This document shows positions 10,338-22,858 of a DNA stretch of 64,000 nucleotides, piece after piece. The notes under the pieces are model-generated. The model was given only the letters and a program-made list of their open reading frames with translations. It did no database searches and was not told the origin of the DNA. A program made the position numbers and the translations under genes. The DNA lies in contig CM106586.1 in NCBI GenBank assembly GCA_048013815.1, forward strand, positions 9,114,001-9,178,000, written 5' to 3'. The DNA is from Setoptus koraiensis. Lineage: Eukaryota; Arthropoda. Within the stretch, counting starts at the first letter, position 1; every line of letters starts with the position of its first letter.

Positions 10338-12552
10338 ATGTTCGCTTTTTACATATCAATCGAATGTCTGTTATGTATAGTTTGCAGCTTTAGTCAAGTC
10401 GGAGCAATAAATCGAAGAATTAAAAGTCATTTAGACAAGGGTGAGTAATGGATAAAAGCCTAACTCATCATTATCACCATCATCAACACCAGAAAGTCGA
10501 TTAACTGAAAGCCCAACAACTCCACTTTCACCAGAATATTCACACGTCAGTGACAGAGATTTATTTGTAGATTGGCGTTTGCATTGCAGTTCACCGCTTA
10601 GCGAAGATACAAATGATCATAGTCTGAGAGAAGAGTTGAGAACAATAACTGGCTCGGCCGGGATGATATCAGTTGGTGACTTTGACTCGCTTGCCCCTTA
10701 TCCTGCTGGCCTCAACTGTAGTTGGCTATTGGAGGCTCCTGTAGGCAAAGTGTTTAGGTTTTACTTTCTGAATTTGGACTTGGATGCCAACGGACAGGAT
10801 AAGTTGGAGTTTTTTGATGAATCTCGTGACACAAATGATAAATCAGCAAACAAAATGAGCTTGTTGCGCACATTCATGCGAAATAAACCAAGTGACACAA
10901 CGAGTGGATTACTACGAAGATTCCTAGGTGAACAGCGTCCATTTTTATCCTCAAGCAATCGGGTCACAATTGAATTTAATGGATCGCAGGGGCCAGTGAG
11001 TGGCTCTGGTTTCCAGTTCATCTATCAACATACTAATCCAATTGTTAAGTCGTGTCCTATAGGCACGCGAAGATGCCGATCGAGGACGGCCTGCTACAAT
11101 CTGGCGCAAACCTGCGACGGCGAGCTTAATTGCAATGACGGTCAGTGTTAGGATCACAACGACCGTACAACTAATGATGGCTCGTCGACCCTATTTTCTA
11201 ATTTACTATATCCAGTCCTATTCCTTATTGATTACCACAAGAAAGCTAACAGTTGTCTGTTGAATCGTCGCCTAATTCGAATACAGGTACCGACGAGGAA
11301 CAATGTCCGTTTATGGACGAGCGAGACCAGCAGTTTCTCCGACCATGTGGCAGGCCTTCCATTGAGCCTTTGGAGGGCAACCTAGAGGAAAAAATATCCG
11401 GCGGAAGGGCTTCATTGGCAGGCTCGTGGCCGTGGACCGTGTCGCTGCGTCTAGTATCCAAGGAGCCCGTGGGTCACATGTGTGGAGCCGTGATAATAAA
11501 TAGACAATGGCTATTGAGCGCCGCACATTGTTTGTCGCCGGAGCCCAATTTGCGCAATTGGTTGGCCGTGTTTGGTCAGCACGAAAAACTTGAGCAATCC
11601 TCGGAATATCGCGTGGAACGCTATCTAACAAACGCCTTCATTGCACCCGATTACGAGGACGAAAACATCGCATTGGGACAATATAATCTAGATAACTCAA
11701 CAGCAATAGCGGCATCGGCGACGAGTCGCGACGATATTCAGTCTAGATTGCGTGAAAACAACGACAATGACTCTATTGACTTTCTGAAAAAGATTGAGAT
11801 AGCCAACGAGGCGGCCAGAATGAATAATTATCGTTCTAGAGGTGATCTGGCCTTAATCAAATTGAATGCGCCATTGCCCACAAACAATCCAATGATAGAG
11901 CCTATATGTTTAGCGCATTCAACAAATTCCAACAATGGGCGGACACTATTCAAACATCATCAACCATCATACACCACCACCAATCACCTTAAACAGGCAC
12001 ACAACGATGATGACGCAACTGACAAGCTACAACTACACACTCTGGACAATTCTATAGGGCAAAATTTAGCTGAATTTTCGCTAGACTATACAGCCGATGC
12101 GCCGGTTTTCATCTCGTCCGCCCCCGCAATCAGCGCACATAATAATGGTCCTATAATGGAGGGCGGTGGGACACAATTGAATGATAATAATTATGAGTCG
12201 GGCCCCACTAATCAGCGACAGCATCAACGGCCTGAGAGCTGCCCGTATGGTTGCAACGCTTCCTTCTCTGCCACGACCACAACCACAACCACAAACACCA
12301 AACTTGCAACAAAACAGTCAAATATTCACACGTACACCAAATCGACTCCACCCAAATCACATCAACAACAACACAACGCCACCAATGATAGATCGATCGT
12401 GGCACACGATGCTCACCAGCTCGCCGGCCTAATGGCTCATGTCGTGGGCTGGGATAGTGACTATCACGGTCAGTTGAAACAAGCCCAGGTACCCATTTTG
12501 ATGAATGATTTGTGTCAAAAATGGTACGGTCACCCATTCATTATTACTCCGT
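10338..12552 (+). CDS. Secreted CUB-LDLa-trypsin serine protease, 5' part (interrupted by assembly gap)
   Basis: Exon 1 (10338-10440) encodes a signal peptide (MFAFYISIECLLCIVCSFSQ) and ends in phase 1 at GTGAGT. Exon 2 (10571-11140) holds a CUB domain (about residues 62-190, with SVGDFDSLAPYPAGLNCSW) and the start of an LDLa module (CPIGTRRC ... CDGELNCNDG). Exon 3 (11287-12552) completes LDLa (DGTDEEQC) and enters an S1 protease. The zymogen cleavage site is K260-ISGG, the catalytic His305 is in LLSAAHC and Asp411 in RGDLALIKL. Phases match at both junctions. Loops are inflated: 106 residues separate His and Asp, and a long Asn/Thr/His-rich insert precedes AHVVGWDSD. The catalytic Ser would lie in or beyond the gap and is not seen, so activity cannot be judged. 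Substrate unknown; such proteases usually act in extracellular cascades. Confidence 0.8.
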
Positions 12553-13052
12553 NNNNNNNNNNNNNNNNNNNNNNNNNNNNNNNNNNNNNNNNNNNNNNNN
12601 NNNNNNNNNNNNNNNNNNNNNNNNNNNNNNNNNNNNNNNNNNNNNNNNNNNNNNNNNNNNNNNNNNNNNNNNNNNNNNNNNNNNNNNNNNNNNNNNNNNN
12701 NNNNNNNNNNNNNNNNNNNNNNNNNNNNNNNNNNNNNNNNNNNNNNNNNNNNNNNNNNNNNNNNNNNNNNNNNNNNNNNNNNNNNNNNNNNNNNNNNNNN
12801 NNNNNNNNNNNNNNNNNNNNNNNNNNNNNNNNNNNNNNNNNNNNNNNNNNNNNNNNNNNNNNNNNNNNNNNNNNNNNNNNNNNNNNNNNNNNNNNNNNNN
12901 NNNNNNNNNNNNNNNNNNNNNNNNNNNNNNNNNNNNNNNNNNNNNNNNNNNNNNNNNNNNNNNNNNNNNNNNNNNNNNNNNNNNNNNNNNNNNNNNNNNN
13001 NNNNNNNNNNNNNNNNNNNNNNNNNNNNNNNNNNNNNNNNNNNNNNNNNNNN
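12553..13052. other. Assembly gap of exactly 500 N
   Basis: A round-number run of N marks a scaffold join of unknown true size. The protease frame enters it on the left and does not reappear on the right. Confidence 0.99.
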
Positions 13053-13960
13053 CCCCACCCCACCCCACACCCCACCCACCCCACACCCCACCCCACCACC
13101 CCACCCCACCCCACCACACCCCACCCCACACCCCCCCCACCCCCCCCCACACCCCACCCCACCCCACCCCCCCCCCACCCCACCCCACCCCACCCCACAC
13201 CCCACCACCCACCCCACCCCACACACACCCCCCCCCCACACCCCACCCCACCACCCCCCCCCCCCCCCACCCCACCCCCCACCCCCACCCCAACCGACCC
13301 CCACCCCCGACCCCCCCCCACACCCACCCCCCCCCCACACCCCCCCCCCCACCCCACTCAAAACCCCACCCCCCCCCCCCCACCCCACCCCCCCCCCCCA
13401 CAGCCCACCCCCCCCCCCACCACCCCACCCCACCCCACACACACCCCCCCACCCCACCCCACACCCCCCACACCCCACCACCCCACACCCCCACACCCCA
13501 CACCCCACCCCCCCCCACCCCACCCCCCCCCCACACCCCACCCCCCACACCCCACCCCACCCCACACCCCCCCCACCCCCCCCCCACACACACCCCACCC
13601 ACACCCCACACCCCCCCCCGACCCCCCCCCACCACCCCCCCCCACCCCCCCCCCCCCACACCCCCCCACCCCACACACCCCACCCCACACACCCCACACC
13701 CCACCCCCCCCACACCCCCCACACCCCCCCCCCACCCCCCCCCACACCCCCCCCCCACCCCCCCCCACCCCCCCCACCCCACCCCCCCCCACACACACAC
13801 CCACCCCCACCCCACCCCACCGCCCCACCCCACCCCACCCCACACACCCCCCCCCCACCCCCCCCCCACCCCACCCCCCCCACCCACACCCCACCCCCCC
13901 CCCTCCCCACCCCCCCCACCCCACACCCCACACACACACACCCCACCCACCCCGCTCTCT
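13053..13960. repeat. C/A-only low-complexity tract (degenerate CCCCACC repeat)
   Basis: About 900 bp consist almost wholly of C with interspersed single A (CCCCA, CCCA and longer C runs), with a handful of G or T. The opposite strand would be extremely G-rich. The irregular C-run lengths and the position beside a gap suggest either a poorly resolved simple repeat or a sequencing artefact. Reading frames across it encode only Pro/His/Thr and are not genes. Confidence 0.9.
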
Positions 13961-15002
13961 GCACACCGCCCCACCCGCTCCCGCGCACGACCAATTGCGG
14001 CACCTCCCAACCCTAACATGCGACCCACGACTCGTCGCTACCCCACACAATGTGCTCAATCTCCTACCACTCGCAACTCGCGACACTAATAAACCGCCAC
14101 AGCCTCATGCCAAACACACCCACACACTCACTACCAAGCAATGACCCACGCACGTGTCGCATATCCTACTCATCCCACCACTCATGACTACCAACACCAT
14201 GGAATCCCACCCAGTCACAGGTCGCAACCCTCACCCACTCGACCCTACTCTACCCACGAAACGACCCATCATTGATCGCCCGCCATACTCCGTGATACCG
14301 TGAGTGTCGACGTGCTTATCCCGACAGCTCCACCGGACGCACATGAGCTTATGCACGAACAGGCCGGCGCTGACAATGCCACTAACTAGCCAAAAATCAC
14401 CAATCTCATGGATGTTTCATGTGATGAACCAATCGGAAGTGGCTAAGGGATGCGCCGGCCAACACCGGACAAACAGCAACGAATCGAGCGAGCGACAACA
14501 AACGTAATCAGCTATAAATAGCCCAAACTTATTGTATGCGTCCGTAAAACGCGCAGCTCCGATTGGCCCCAGTTGGCCCCGGCGTCAGTGAACTCTCGTT
14601 TTGAACATTGTTGAACCCGCCTGAATGTCAACCTCTGCGTTGCTCCTGACAAGTCTCGTCAGGTGCCATGTAATTGTCACTTGGGCCCGGCTGAGCCAAG
14701 TGAAGGGGCCCCTTCTCTTGGCCATAATGGGCTGCTTTTCGTGCGCCGCTCGCCTCGCCAAAAGGAGCGAAAATCCTTGCCTGGCGAGTCGCGGAGAGTT
14801 TCTTCGATTCGCGCGCCATTCGCACTTGCCAGCCCGTACACGTGCAGTTGACAATGAATGACAACCACTCAGGGCCAAACAGAAGAATTTATGGATAATG
14901 GGAGTTTTGCGCACTTTTCGCCCCGTGGATCACACATGGAAACATCATCATCGCGATTCGCGAAAAACGGTGCCCCAATCGAGGGGCTGACTATTATTGG
15001 CG

Positions 15003-15046
15003 GGTCCCGAGAGGTCCCGAGAGGTCCTGAGAGGTCCTGAAAGGTC
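15003..15046. repeat. 10-bp minisatellite (GAGGTCCYGA)
   Basis: Four to five near-identical 10-bp units in tandem within the GC-rich block. Confidence 0.7.
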
Positions 15047-15537
15047 AGGCTGACACCGAGTGAAAAACCCGCCCGGCCCGCTTTTTGCTCGATCGCTGCG
15101 ACATGTTGCGAGCGCAGCTCGCATTGGAGCTTACAGTTGGCGACTCGTCACTAAGATATTGATCGCATTTTGGTCGCATTCGGTCGGCACGGATGCATTG
15201 TAACTCTCGTTTGACACATTTGTAATTCGCGTTTCGCTGCCACTCTGACCAGTGCCATCGACGGCCCGGAATTTCTCTGTTCTGTTTGCAGAGTCAAGCT
15301 CGCAGTTTGTCGGCCGAGCTCGCAGTTTGTCTATGTGGCTATGCGAGGCCGTTCGGAATCTCGAAAATTTTCTTCGCGTCGGCCGGTGACAGATACGCCT
15401 GGCCGGTATAGATCATGGTCGGTGGTGATTCATGGAAATAAACTCGGTGCAACCATATTTACAATATTTACAATATTGTGAATCTGCTCGAATGCGCCAT
15501 CGGCAATGCCGAGTTTTCGCACGCCGATAAACACGGC

Positions 15538-15592
15538 CATGAATGGGCCCATGAATCGGGCCATGAATCGGGCCATGAATCGGGCCATGAAT
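15538..15592. repeat. 12-bp minisatellite (CATGAATCGGGC) x4-5
   Basis: Tandem 12-bp units flanked on both sides by GGGCCC sites. On the minus strand the unit reads as a Gly-Pro-Ile-His repeat, but no gene context supports translation. Confidence 0.85.
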
Positions 15593-16581
15593 GGGGGCCC
15601 CATCGAGCGGGGCCCATGATATTATTATCGGCCGTTTGCACTTGATTGGCCCTCTTGTGAGCGGCCAGCCAAATTGCGAATATGGGCCAAGCCTATGGGC
15701 TATCGGGAAAGCGCCCTCAATGGGCATGTTCGTTTCGGGTTCGGGCTCGGGTATAATTGCGGCGCAAATGGATACTCGAAATGTAAATGTTTGCCTTGTC
15801 GACCAGCGATGGCAATGGGCAATATTGAGCAATATGAGCAATATGAGCGAACAGCCATACAAAATAACTGTTGTGTAAACTGTTGTTGGCGCTGGCAAAC
15901 AATTGAAACGATTGAAAATAGCTGCTCCACTGGATCGCATTGCCGGCCCGAGCTCTCAAAGCGTGTGTGTGCCATTACAAATATGAGAGCTTTGTAATAG
16001 GATAGAGCACGAAGGGTAAACACGATGATTTATGGACGCACGCCGGTCTGGTTGCATACACTGGATAAACTGTGTATAAAAGTACAAAAGTGCAAAAGTG
16101 AGAGCGCACGAAAGTCAGCGCCGGGCCCCATCGCATCGAACGATGGGGCCATATTGAGGGGCACCGCGACAAACAAACAGATAATATATATATGTACGGT
16201 CCAGTTGATTTATCCGACCAGCCTAATGCCACCTGTTTGTGTGCCCAGATACAATGACAACAACGACGCCCAAGAGGGTGATGGCGGCCGACGGGCCAGT
16301 CGGGCAATTATTGGTGCTAGTTTCGGGCCGTCGGGCCGGATAACAGGGTGCGCCGCACGGTGCGTGAATTTGGCGCGGGCCGGCCAACAATTGGCGCAAA
16401 TCAAACTGGAAAATCTCATCGCCGATTGTCGTCGTCATACAAACGGCGCACAGTGTGTACATTTGCCCGGGGGCCCTGGCCAATGTTTGCGGCCATGCGA
16501 TCGTTGGGGCGCCCACTGCCCCATCATACTGTATGATTCATACACGAGCAATGAGCGGCGCTCTGGCAAGGTCACCGCTCT

Positions 16582-16670
16582 TGTGGTTGCGTCTGTTGTT
16601 GCGTGTGTCGTTGCGCCTATCGTTGCGTTTGTTGTTGCGTCTGTTGTTGCGTCTGCTGTTGTGTCTGTTG
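16582..16670. repeat. 12-bp minisatellite (GTTGCGTCTGTT variants)
   Basis: Seven or so diverged 12-bp units, ending directly at a GGGGGCCCC. The frame reads VVAS-like repeats; I regard it as non-coding. Confidence 0.75.
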
Positions 16671-16872
16671 GGGGCCCCATTTGCAGTATCGGGCCGCGTT
16701 GTGCGTGCTCGCCTCGTGCCACAATGGAGCCCACAATGAGCGATATAAGCGATGTTTCAAGCTCGCATCGGCGTGATCGCTCGCTCGCCAACGACAAACA
16801 AACGACCTTCCAATAGCCGGCCCCATTCGCCGTTGTGTCGCGCGTGCTGAAACCCAAGCGGCCCCAGTGACC

Positions 16873-16936
16873 CAATACAGACTCTGTACAATACAGACTC
16901 TGTACAATACAGACTCTGTATAATACAGACTGTATT
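16873..16936. repeat. 16-bp minisatellite (AATACAGACTCTGTAC) x4
   Basis: Three perfect and one shortened unit. Each unit is itself a partial palindrome (CAGA...TCTG, GTAC). The AATACAGACTC core recurs in the 14-bp array at 25829-25905. Confidence 0.9.
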
Positions 16937-18859
16937 ACGATGTAGAGCCACGGTCACCGCCAGATCTGGGTCTAGGTCTAGGTTAGGGCGGCCGCGCTGG
17001 CCGCGATGCGCCGGCCAGCCACTATGTGACAGTATTATGTTATTGGGCTCCGGCACGTCACTGCACGCCCGCCGGCGTCACATAACGGCGGCGTTATGAT
17101 AACGCGACGGAACGTTTCGTGCGCGGGCCCCAATCGCACTGTCCGCCGGCCTGGCGAGCTTGCCAGCGGCGAACAGCGACGCTTGTTTGGCCCGATAACG
17201 CGCGCCAAACAACGCGAGCCATTCGAAAATTCCCAAAGGCCGCCATCTCCGCCACAGCCACTCTGTGCCACACAGTCTGTGGGTGTGTGGGTCGGGGCCC
17301 CATCGTGCACAGATTACTGTGGCTCGCTCGCTCGCCAATGCACCAGCAAATCATATCGCACGCAACGAGACCAAATCTTGTCCACATCGGCTCCTCTCGA
17401 GCTCTCCGGCCTGTCGTGACTCACAACTGGCGAGTAGAGCCCCGGCGCAGGCACCACCAAAGCAGCCAGCAAATATCCAGATAACCACCATGTTTGCTTG
17501 CACTTGTTATTGGCTGGCTTGCCAGCGAATAGCGGGCCAGCGAATGGCGAGCTAGCATGAAATTGTCACACCTCAATGGGTTGCGCATTGAGCGAGTTGG
17601 CCGAATTGTGCTAGCGCCTAGCAAGTTGAGGCGCCTTCGATATTTCGAGCGGATCTGGCGCAACGGTCGTCCGATCCATATTCACCGTGAATAATTCACG
17701 CTAGATTGTCTAGGTTGTAGACAAATGGACGGCATGTTGTCTATCCACATCCACGCTTGGACTCGATATACAGTATGTGAATGGTGAATCTGATGCGCCA
17801 TTCATGGATATCCGGCAATCCGGTTTGCCCGTCCGGACTCCGGACGATTGTGATCAAAAGCGTCCAAAAGCATGACGCTGCATGCACGCTCCGGGTCTTT
17901 ATCCACCGGGCCGAGCCCAGTAGATTAAAAGGGCCCCAGCGGATAAAAAAGCTGCTGCATATCCATTTGTGTTTGACCGTGAATATTCACACATGCGGCG
18001 CCAGAGACGGGGTCCGGTGGTGGCAGTATGTTGTCACAAATCGTTAAAAATAACGATATGCGAGTAGATGATTTTAGTTGCGCAATGATCAGTTGGTTGG
18101 GCCGACGCTAGCGTTGTGTGTCGGTCGCCGTGAATGGGCCCCAATCGTCTGCCAATATCTGCACATCTGCTGCCGCTGATCTGGTGCGATATGGCGAGAT
18201 ATGCAAATGTAATGTTTGCCAATGTTTACGGCCGTCAGACAACAACGACAACAACAGCGATTACGAGCGCCAGCACTTTTGTGTCGCCAGCCGCGACTCG
18301 CGCTGCCGAACAAACCATCAACAAAGGTTATATTTTATATTCTGTTTATCTGTCGTTGGTGTGATATTGTCATACGCACTGCTTTATCTGCTTCATGGCG
18401 CGCCACTGGCCGCGGATAAAATATGCTGATATGATTCACTCTGGGCCTCACAGTCAGAGCTGCACAGTCTGAGCCTCAGACTCTGACGAGTGCGAGCAAG
18501 TGTTAAGGACAAACGTGTGCGCGTCACCGCCAGAGTGTGGGCCCCATCGAGCAGACGGGCCCAATGCCGTGGGACGGGCGAGACGCAGCGAGTGTGTGCT
18601 AAAGACGGAGCAAGAGACGCGCCAGAATGCGAATGCCAAATTTGCGGCTCTGGCGAGCTGGCTTGCCAGCAAATCGTTGCCAGCAAACGCTCCCCTCGAG
18701 CCCACTGGCTTATCCGGCGACGCATTTTATATTGCACGATAATACACCGTTGCGACAATATATTGCGGCATTTCTCGCCAGCTCAGTTACTGCCAGCAAG
18801 TTGCTGGCAATAGTTTGGTCGGTATCGAGTCGACCGAGTTATTGGCGATTGTGGCGGCG

Positions 18860-18907
18860 CGTCGGTCGTGTCGGTCGTGTCGGTCGCGTCGGTCGTGTCG
18901 GTCGGGT
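18860..18907. repeat. 9-bp minisatellite (GTCGGTCGT) x5
   Basis: Five 9-bp units with one or two changes each. Confidence 0.85.
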
Positions 18908-19769
18908 TCGGGGCTAAAGAGCTGCTGTCGGCCCGAGCGACTCGGGCTAAAAACAAAATTGCCCGCCACATCCAATAAGAGCCATGGAGAGATAATACAA
19001 GATTCTTTATACAAGTAAGAGCAACGCGAAATAAGTGCCCGAATAATGGTGTGTTGTCGAGATTATATTTAGATTCACTCAGCGCCAGTGGCGCCACAGA
19101 GTGAATTGATGTTATTTCGGGCTGCCAAGCCCAACCGGGCGACACAGCACGCGGGGCACGCGATAACCCGTGGCCAGATTGCACGGTGACAACCACAGTG
19201 GCAACAATGCATCTCGCCCGACAATCGGCCAACAACAACAGCACCAACAACGACAGCAACAGCAACAACGACGGCAACAACCATGCGACACGGCAACGAA
19301 GCGACAATGCGAGCGAGCTTGCCAAAATGACGCGACAATGCGACACGACAATGCTACAAAGTGAATCGCGCCGTTCGGGCGGGGGGGGGCCGTCCATCTA
19401 ATGCGACAATCTCGCTGGCACTATTTGCCAGCCAGGCTGGCATAGTGCCAGCAATAGTGCCAATGGCAAATGGATATAACCAGTGCAGCACCAGCGCCGG
19501 CCATAAGGAGCTGGCCGTGCCAGTCGCTTGCCGTTTGGGTCTAGCCATTAGAGTGTCGCCATTAGATTAGTCTTGCCATTGGGGCCCCAAGAAGCGGGCG
19601 AGCCGAGCCGAGAAGACGCGCCAGTCGGTAGTCGCGCACACAATGATAGATGACACTTCAATGTGCGTCGGGCCTTGAAACTAACGACCATCCGAGCTGG
19701 ATATTTTATCCTCTTCTTGCTTGCTCGTTTTGCCCCTCGCTCTTTCTATTAGTGCAACACCCGAGCGCC

Positions 19770-19801
19770 CGAAACACACACACACACACACACACACACA
19801 C
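19770..19801. repeat. (CA)n microsatellite
   Basis: An uninterrupted CA dinucleotide run of about 15 repeats. Confidence 0.9.
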
Positions 19802-20385
19802 TATTGCACCAGCCAACCAGTGCCCGGCCCCAACAACAAAAAGGCCGACTGTATGGCCTCTCGAGCGACTCGACTCGAGTTGGCCCGTCCAAGTGGCGAG
19901 CAAATCCAACAGAGAGATTTATTTATCCAGATATCCATATATGGCGGGCGGGCGGGCGGGTGCACTATTCATTGGTTGTCGACACTGGCTGCAGCCAGCT
20001 TGCTTTTTTCACTTGCTCCAATCGATTCTTTTATCCATCGGCCAGGCCCCGCTCTCTTTATAGGGTTAGAAGAGTTAGTAATAGTAATTGGCGACGATAA
20101 GCTGATAAGTGTGGCCACTGGCCAGCGAGGGGCCCCAACGAGTATATGGGCCCCGGAATAGAATTAGCGATTAAGGGGCCCCCCGAACGAAATTGAATGC
20201 CGACCAGTGCCGGCACTGAAACAGTGTATGTGCACCCACCTAATGGGTATTACTCGCATATCGGCCAAGATCGCGCCGACCTCCCGGCTCGGCGGATATC
20301 TAGGCATACGGCATGTGGCTGACGGGTAACGCGCACATCCCGTTACATGCCGATACGTGCGGCCAGATTGGCCGGCACCGGCCAC

Positions 20386-20467
20386 TTGGCCGCGATATCG
20401 TTGGCCGCGATATCGTTGGCCGCGACATCGTTGGCCGCGATATTGTTGGCCGCGATATTGTTGGCCG
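20386..20467. repeat. 15-bp minisatellite (TTGGCCGCGATATCG) x5
   Basis: Five tandem units differing by single C/T changes. The unit contains two short palindromes, GGCC and GATATC. Confidence 0.9.
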
Positions 20468-21746
20468 GTTGCCCGATATCCCGATCCGCGATCAACGGTA
20501 GTTGAGTAGGCCGATCGCACAAATCGCGCCTGAAATATCCATCCGGCCAGCAAGGCCGCGGTTGCGTGTGCTTCGTTTGGCCCCATGCGCGCCGCCGTGC
20601 CGAGCTTGCCAGAGACTTTCGATTAGTGATTGGGTGTCTACGCGTACACTGCTGCTGCGAAGAACAGATTTCAGCAGTGTTTGTTCTTTATGATGCATCG
20701 CTCGATGATAATACCGCTACACTGGTGATATATCCGACCGTGTATATAGCCATATATCCAGTCGGAAAATCCAGTTTGATACATTCCATGGATATCCAGT
20801 GATGTTTGCAGCGCAAACTTTGGGCCATTGCCAATTATGTCCATGGATATTCGCATATTCGCGCATATTCATGAATCATGCTGCAACAATGGTGATGCCC
20901 ACGTCCAAACTGGATTTGGATATTCACAAAGGCGACCTACCTCCGAATCTGAGGCTCTGATCCGTGCGCCAGATGAATATCCGTCGATGGCCTAAGTTAG
21001 GCCGCCTAAGTGAATTGCCATTGTTCATGTTGCGAGCCGGGGCCGTAGTGGCCAGCGCTCATATCAGTAGAGCTTATATCAGCGCACGGGGCCCCGCCGC
21101 TGATATACGCTGATATAAACATGCATAATATATGTGATATTCAGTGAGTTGAGCAGCGGCAAGCGGGTTCGAAAATTCTGACAAAATGCACAGGAGCTAT
21201 CAGCATGAATATTGAAATGACGACGAGCGACTGAACAATTGCAACTCGCCACTCAATGGGGCCAGAGAGGCCACATTATTTGGCAATATTGTAGCCTGGC
21301 CCATTATTGTAACAAAAAGCCAGAGAGTCTCTGGCTGACAGCCGCCGCCGAGACCACAGACAAGAGCTGAATATTGTGTTGTGTTTTGCATTTGTTTACA
21401 TCAGTTGTTGCTATTTGTAACAATATTTCTGTTGTTGTTGCTGTTGTTGTTGGGCGCCGGATGAGCGAGCAGACAACTGTCAGTTTTAATTGTCACACGA
21501 CGCCGGCAACAACGTTGCCAGAACCGAAATAAATGGCTAATTGAAAACAACACAACATACAGCATTACTCGGGCCAGCGACAAATCGAGTCTAGGCATTT
21601 GGGCGACAAATTTGCGCGACAAACTCATCGAGAAGCAACCCGCTGCCGCATGATTGCCGGCAGCAGACAATGGGCCGTTTTCCCGCAAACAACGGCCCCG
21701 ATCGAGGCCCCCGAGTGACTCATTGCAGGGCGAGCAATCCAGGTTG

Positions 21747-21804
21747 CGAGTCTCCCGCACCGAGAGTCTCCCTTAAAGAGAGTCTCCCTTAAAGAGAGTC
21801 TCCC
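21747..21804. repeat. Minisatellite (GAGAGTCTCCCTTAAA-type unit) x3
   Basis: Two identical units and a diverged first one; each unit contains the palindrome GAGAGTCTC-like core. Confidence 0.8.
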
Positions 21805-22096
21805 AGCGAGTGCGGCCCCATCTCTCCAGACGGCTTGGGGCCCGAGCGAAGAGCTGGCTCGCAACAGCGACCCAACTGCAGGCACTCTATTTGTCGGGCC
21901 CTTTGGGCCTCAATCGTCCGCCAGAGCGGGCCCCGAAAACGGGTGCGCCGTCGAGATCGTTGGTGCGCCACCTACGCTGTCTTCTTCTTATGCGCGCGGT
22001 GCGTACACAAGAAAACTTGTGGGCCGGCTGAGCAAATATATGCGACGTATATATTATATCATATATGTCTATGTATATATCATCATATATGGCCGC

Positions 22097-22141
22097 GTGT
22101 GTAGCTAATGTTACGCGGCGCTGGTAACATTAGCCATACAC
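22097..22141. repeat. Inverted repeat, 18-bp arms, 9-bp loop
   Basis: The arms at 22097-22114 and 22124-22141 are complementary apart from two positions and enclose GCGGCGCTG. Confidence 0.85.
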
Positions 22142-22182
22142 CGGGCTCGTGGGCGCGCCCCTCGTTCCCGAATCCGCAAGGC

Positions 22183-22300
22183 CGAATTTGCGAATTCGCT
22201 GCACCGAGCGAATTTGCGAATTCGCGGCACCGAGCGAATTTGCGAATTCGGGAGCGAGCGAGTTCGCAAATTCGCGTATTCGCGAGAACGAGCAAATTCA
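22183..22300. repeat. 26-bp minisatellite (GAATTTGCGAATTCGC...ACCGAGC) x3 plus diverged units
   Basis: Two 26-bp units and a 24-bp one, followed by decaying relatives to about 22300. Each unit contains the palindrome GCGAATTCGC. Confidence 0.85.
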
Positions 22301-22818
22301 CAAATTATTGCGCAACGATCAAATTAGCTCGCCATATCTGACAGTGACGGCCGGGGCCGGGCTCGCGATGGGCGCATTTGTAATTTGCATGCGGCAATTG
22401 TCTCTCTGGCGCGTGCGTCTGGTGTGCCCATGGGCGACAATGCGACACGACGGTTCGCCGGCCCGCACGGCGGATCTGTCGCCGCCGGGCCCGCACACGC
22501 CGGCGTGCACAGCGCTTAGTTATATGATATACAACCACTGGCAAGTTGTATGATATATAACATGCAACAACATCTACGACAACACGATAATCGCGATTGC
22601 TCTCAGTGGCAGCGCCGCCAGACGAGCCAACGGCCTCGGTGGGGCCCCGGCAGCGCGCAGCCAGCCGGGCAAGGGGCGAACGCCGTTGGATTTGTTGTTT
22701 CTGGAAAGCAAGCAGAGTGAGGGATGTTGGCAAATGTAATCGTGAAATTGTTGTTGTTGTTGTTGCTGCTGCCGAGCGTTTGTTTGCCCGTCAGCGCGCT
22801 CGTCAGCCAGCTCGTCGT

Positions 22819-22858
22819 TGCGCCGGGCCCCTCAGCCCGGGCTGAGGGGCCCGGCGCA
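22819..22858. repeat. Perfect 40-bp palindrome
   Basis: The 20-bp arms meet without a spacer at 22838/22839 and pair completely. Each arm contains a GGGCCC site, and a CCCGGG sits at the centre. Confidence 0.95.

Noticed and set aside
12429-14086. Long Gly/Val/Trp-rich frames on the minus strand
   Set aside because: They are the complement of the C/A-only tract, with no start context, domains or stops by composition alone.
11253-14144. 963-codon frame running from the protease through the N gap into Pro/His/Thr repeats
   Set aside because: Only the part before the gap is coding. The rest is unknown bases plus a C/A low-complexity tract open in every frame.
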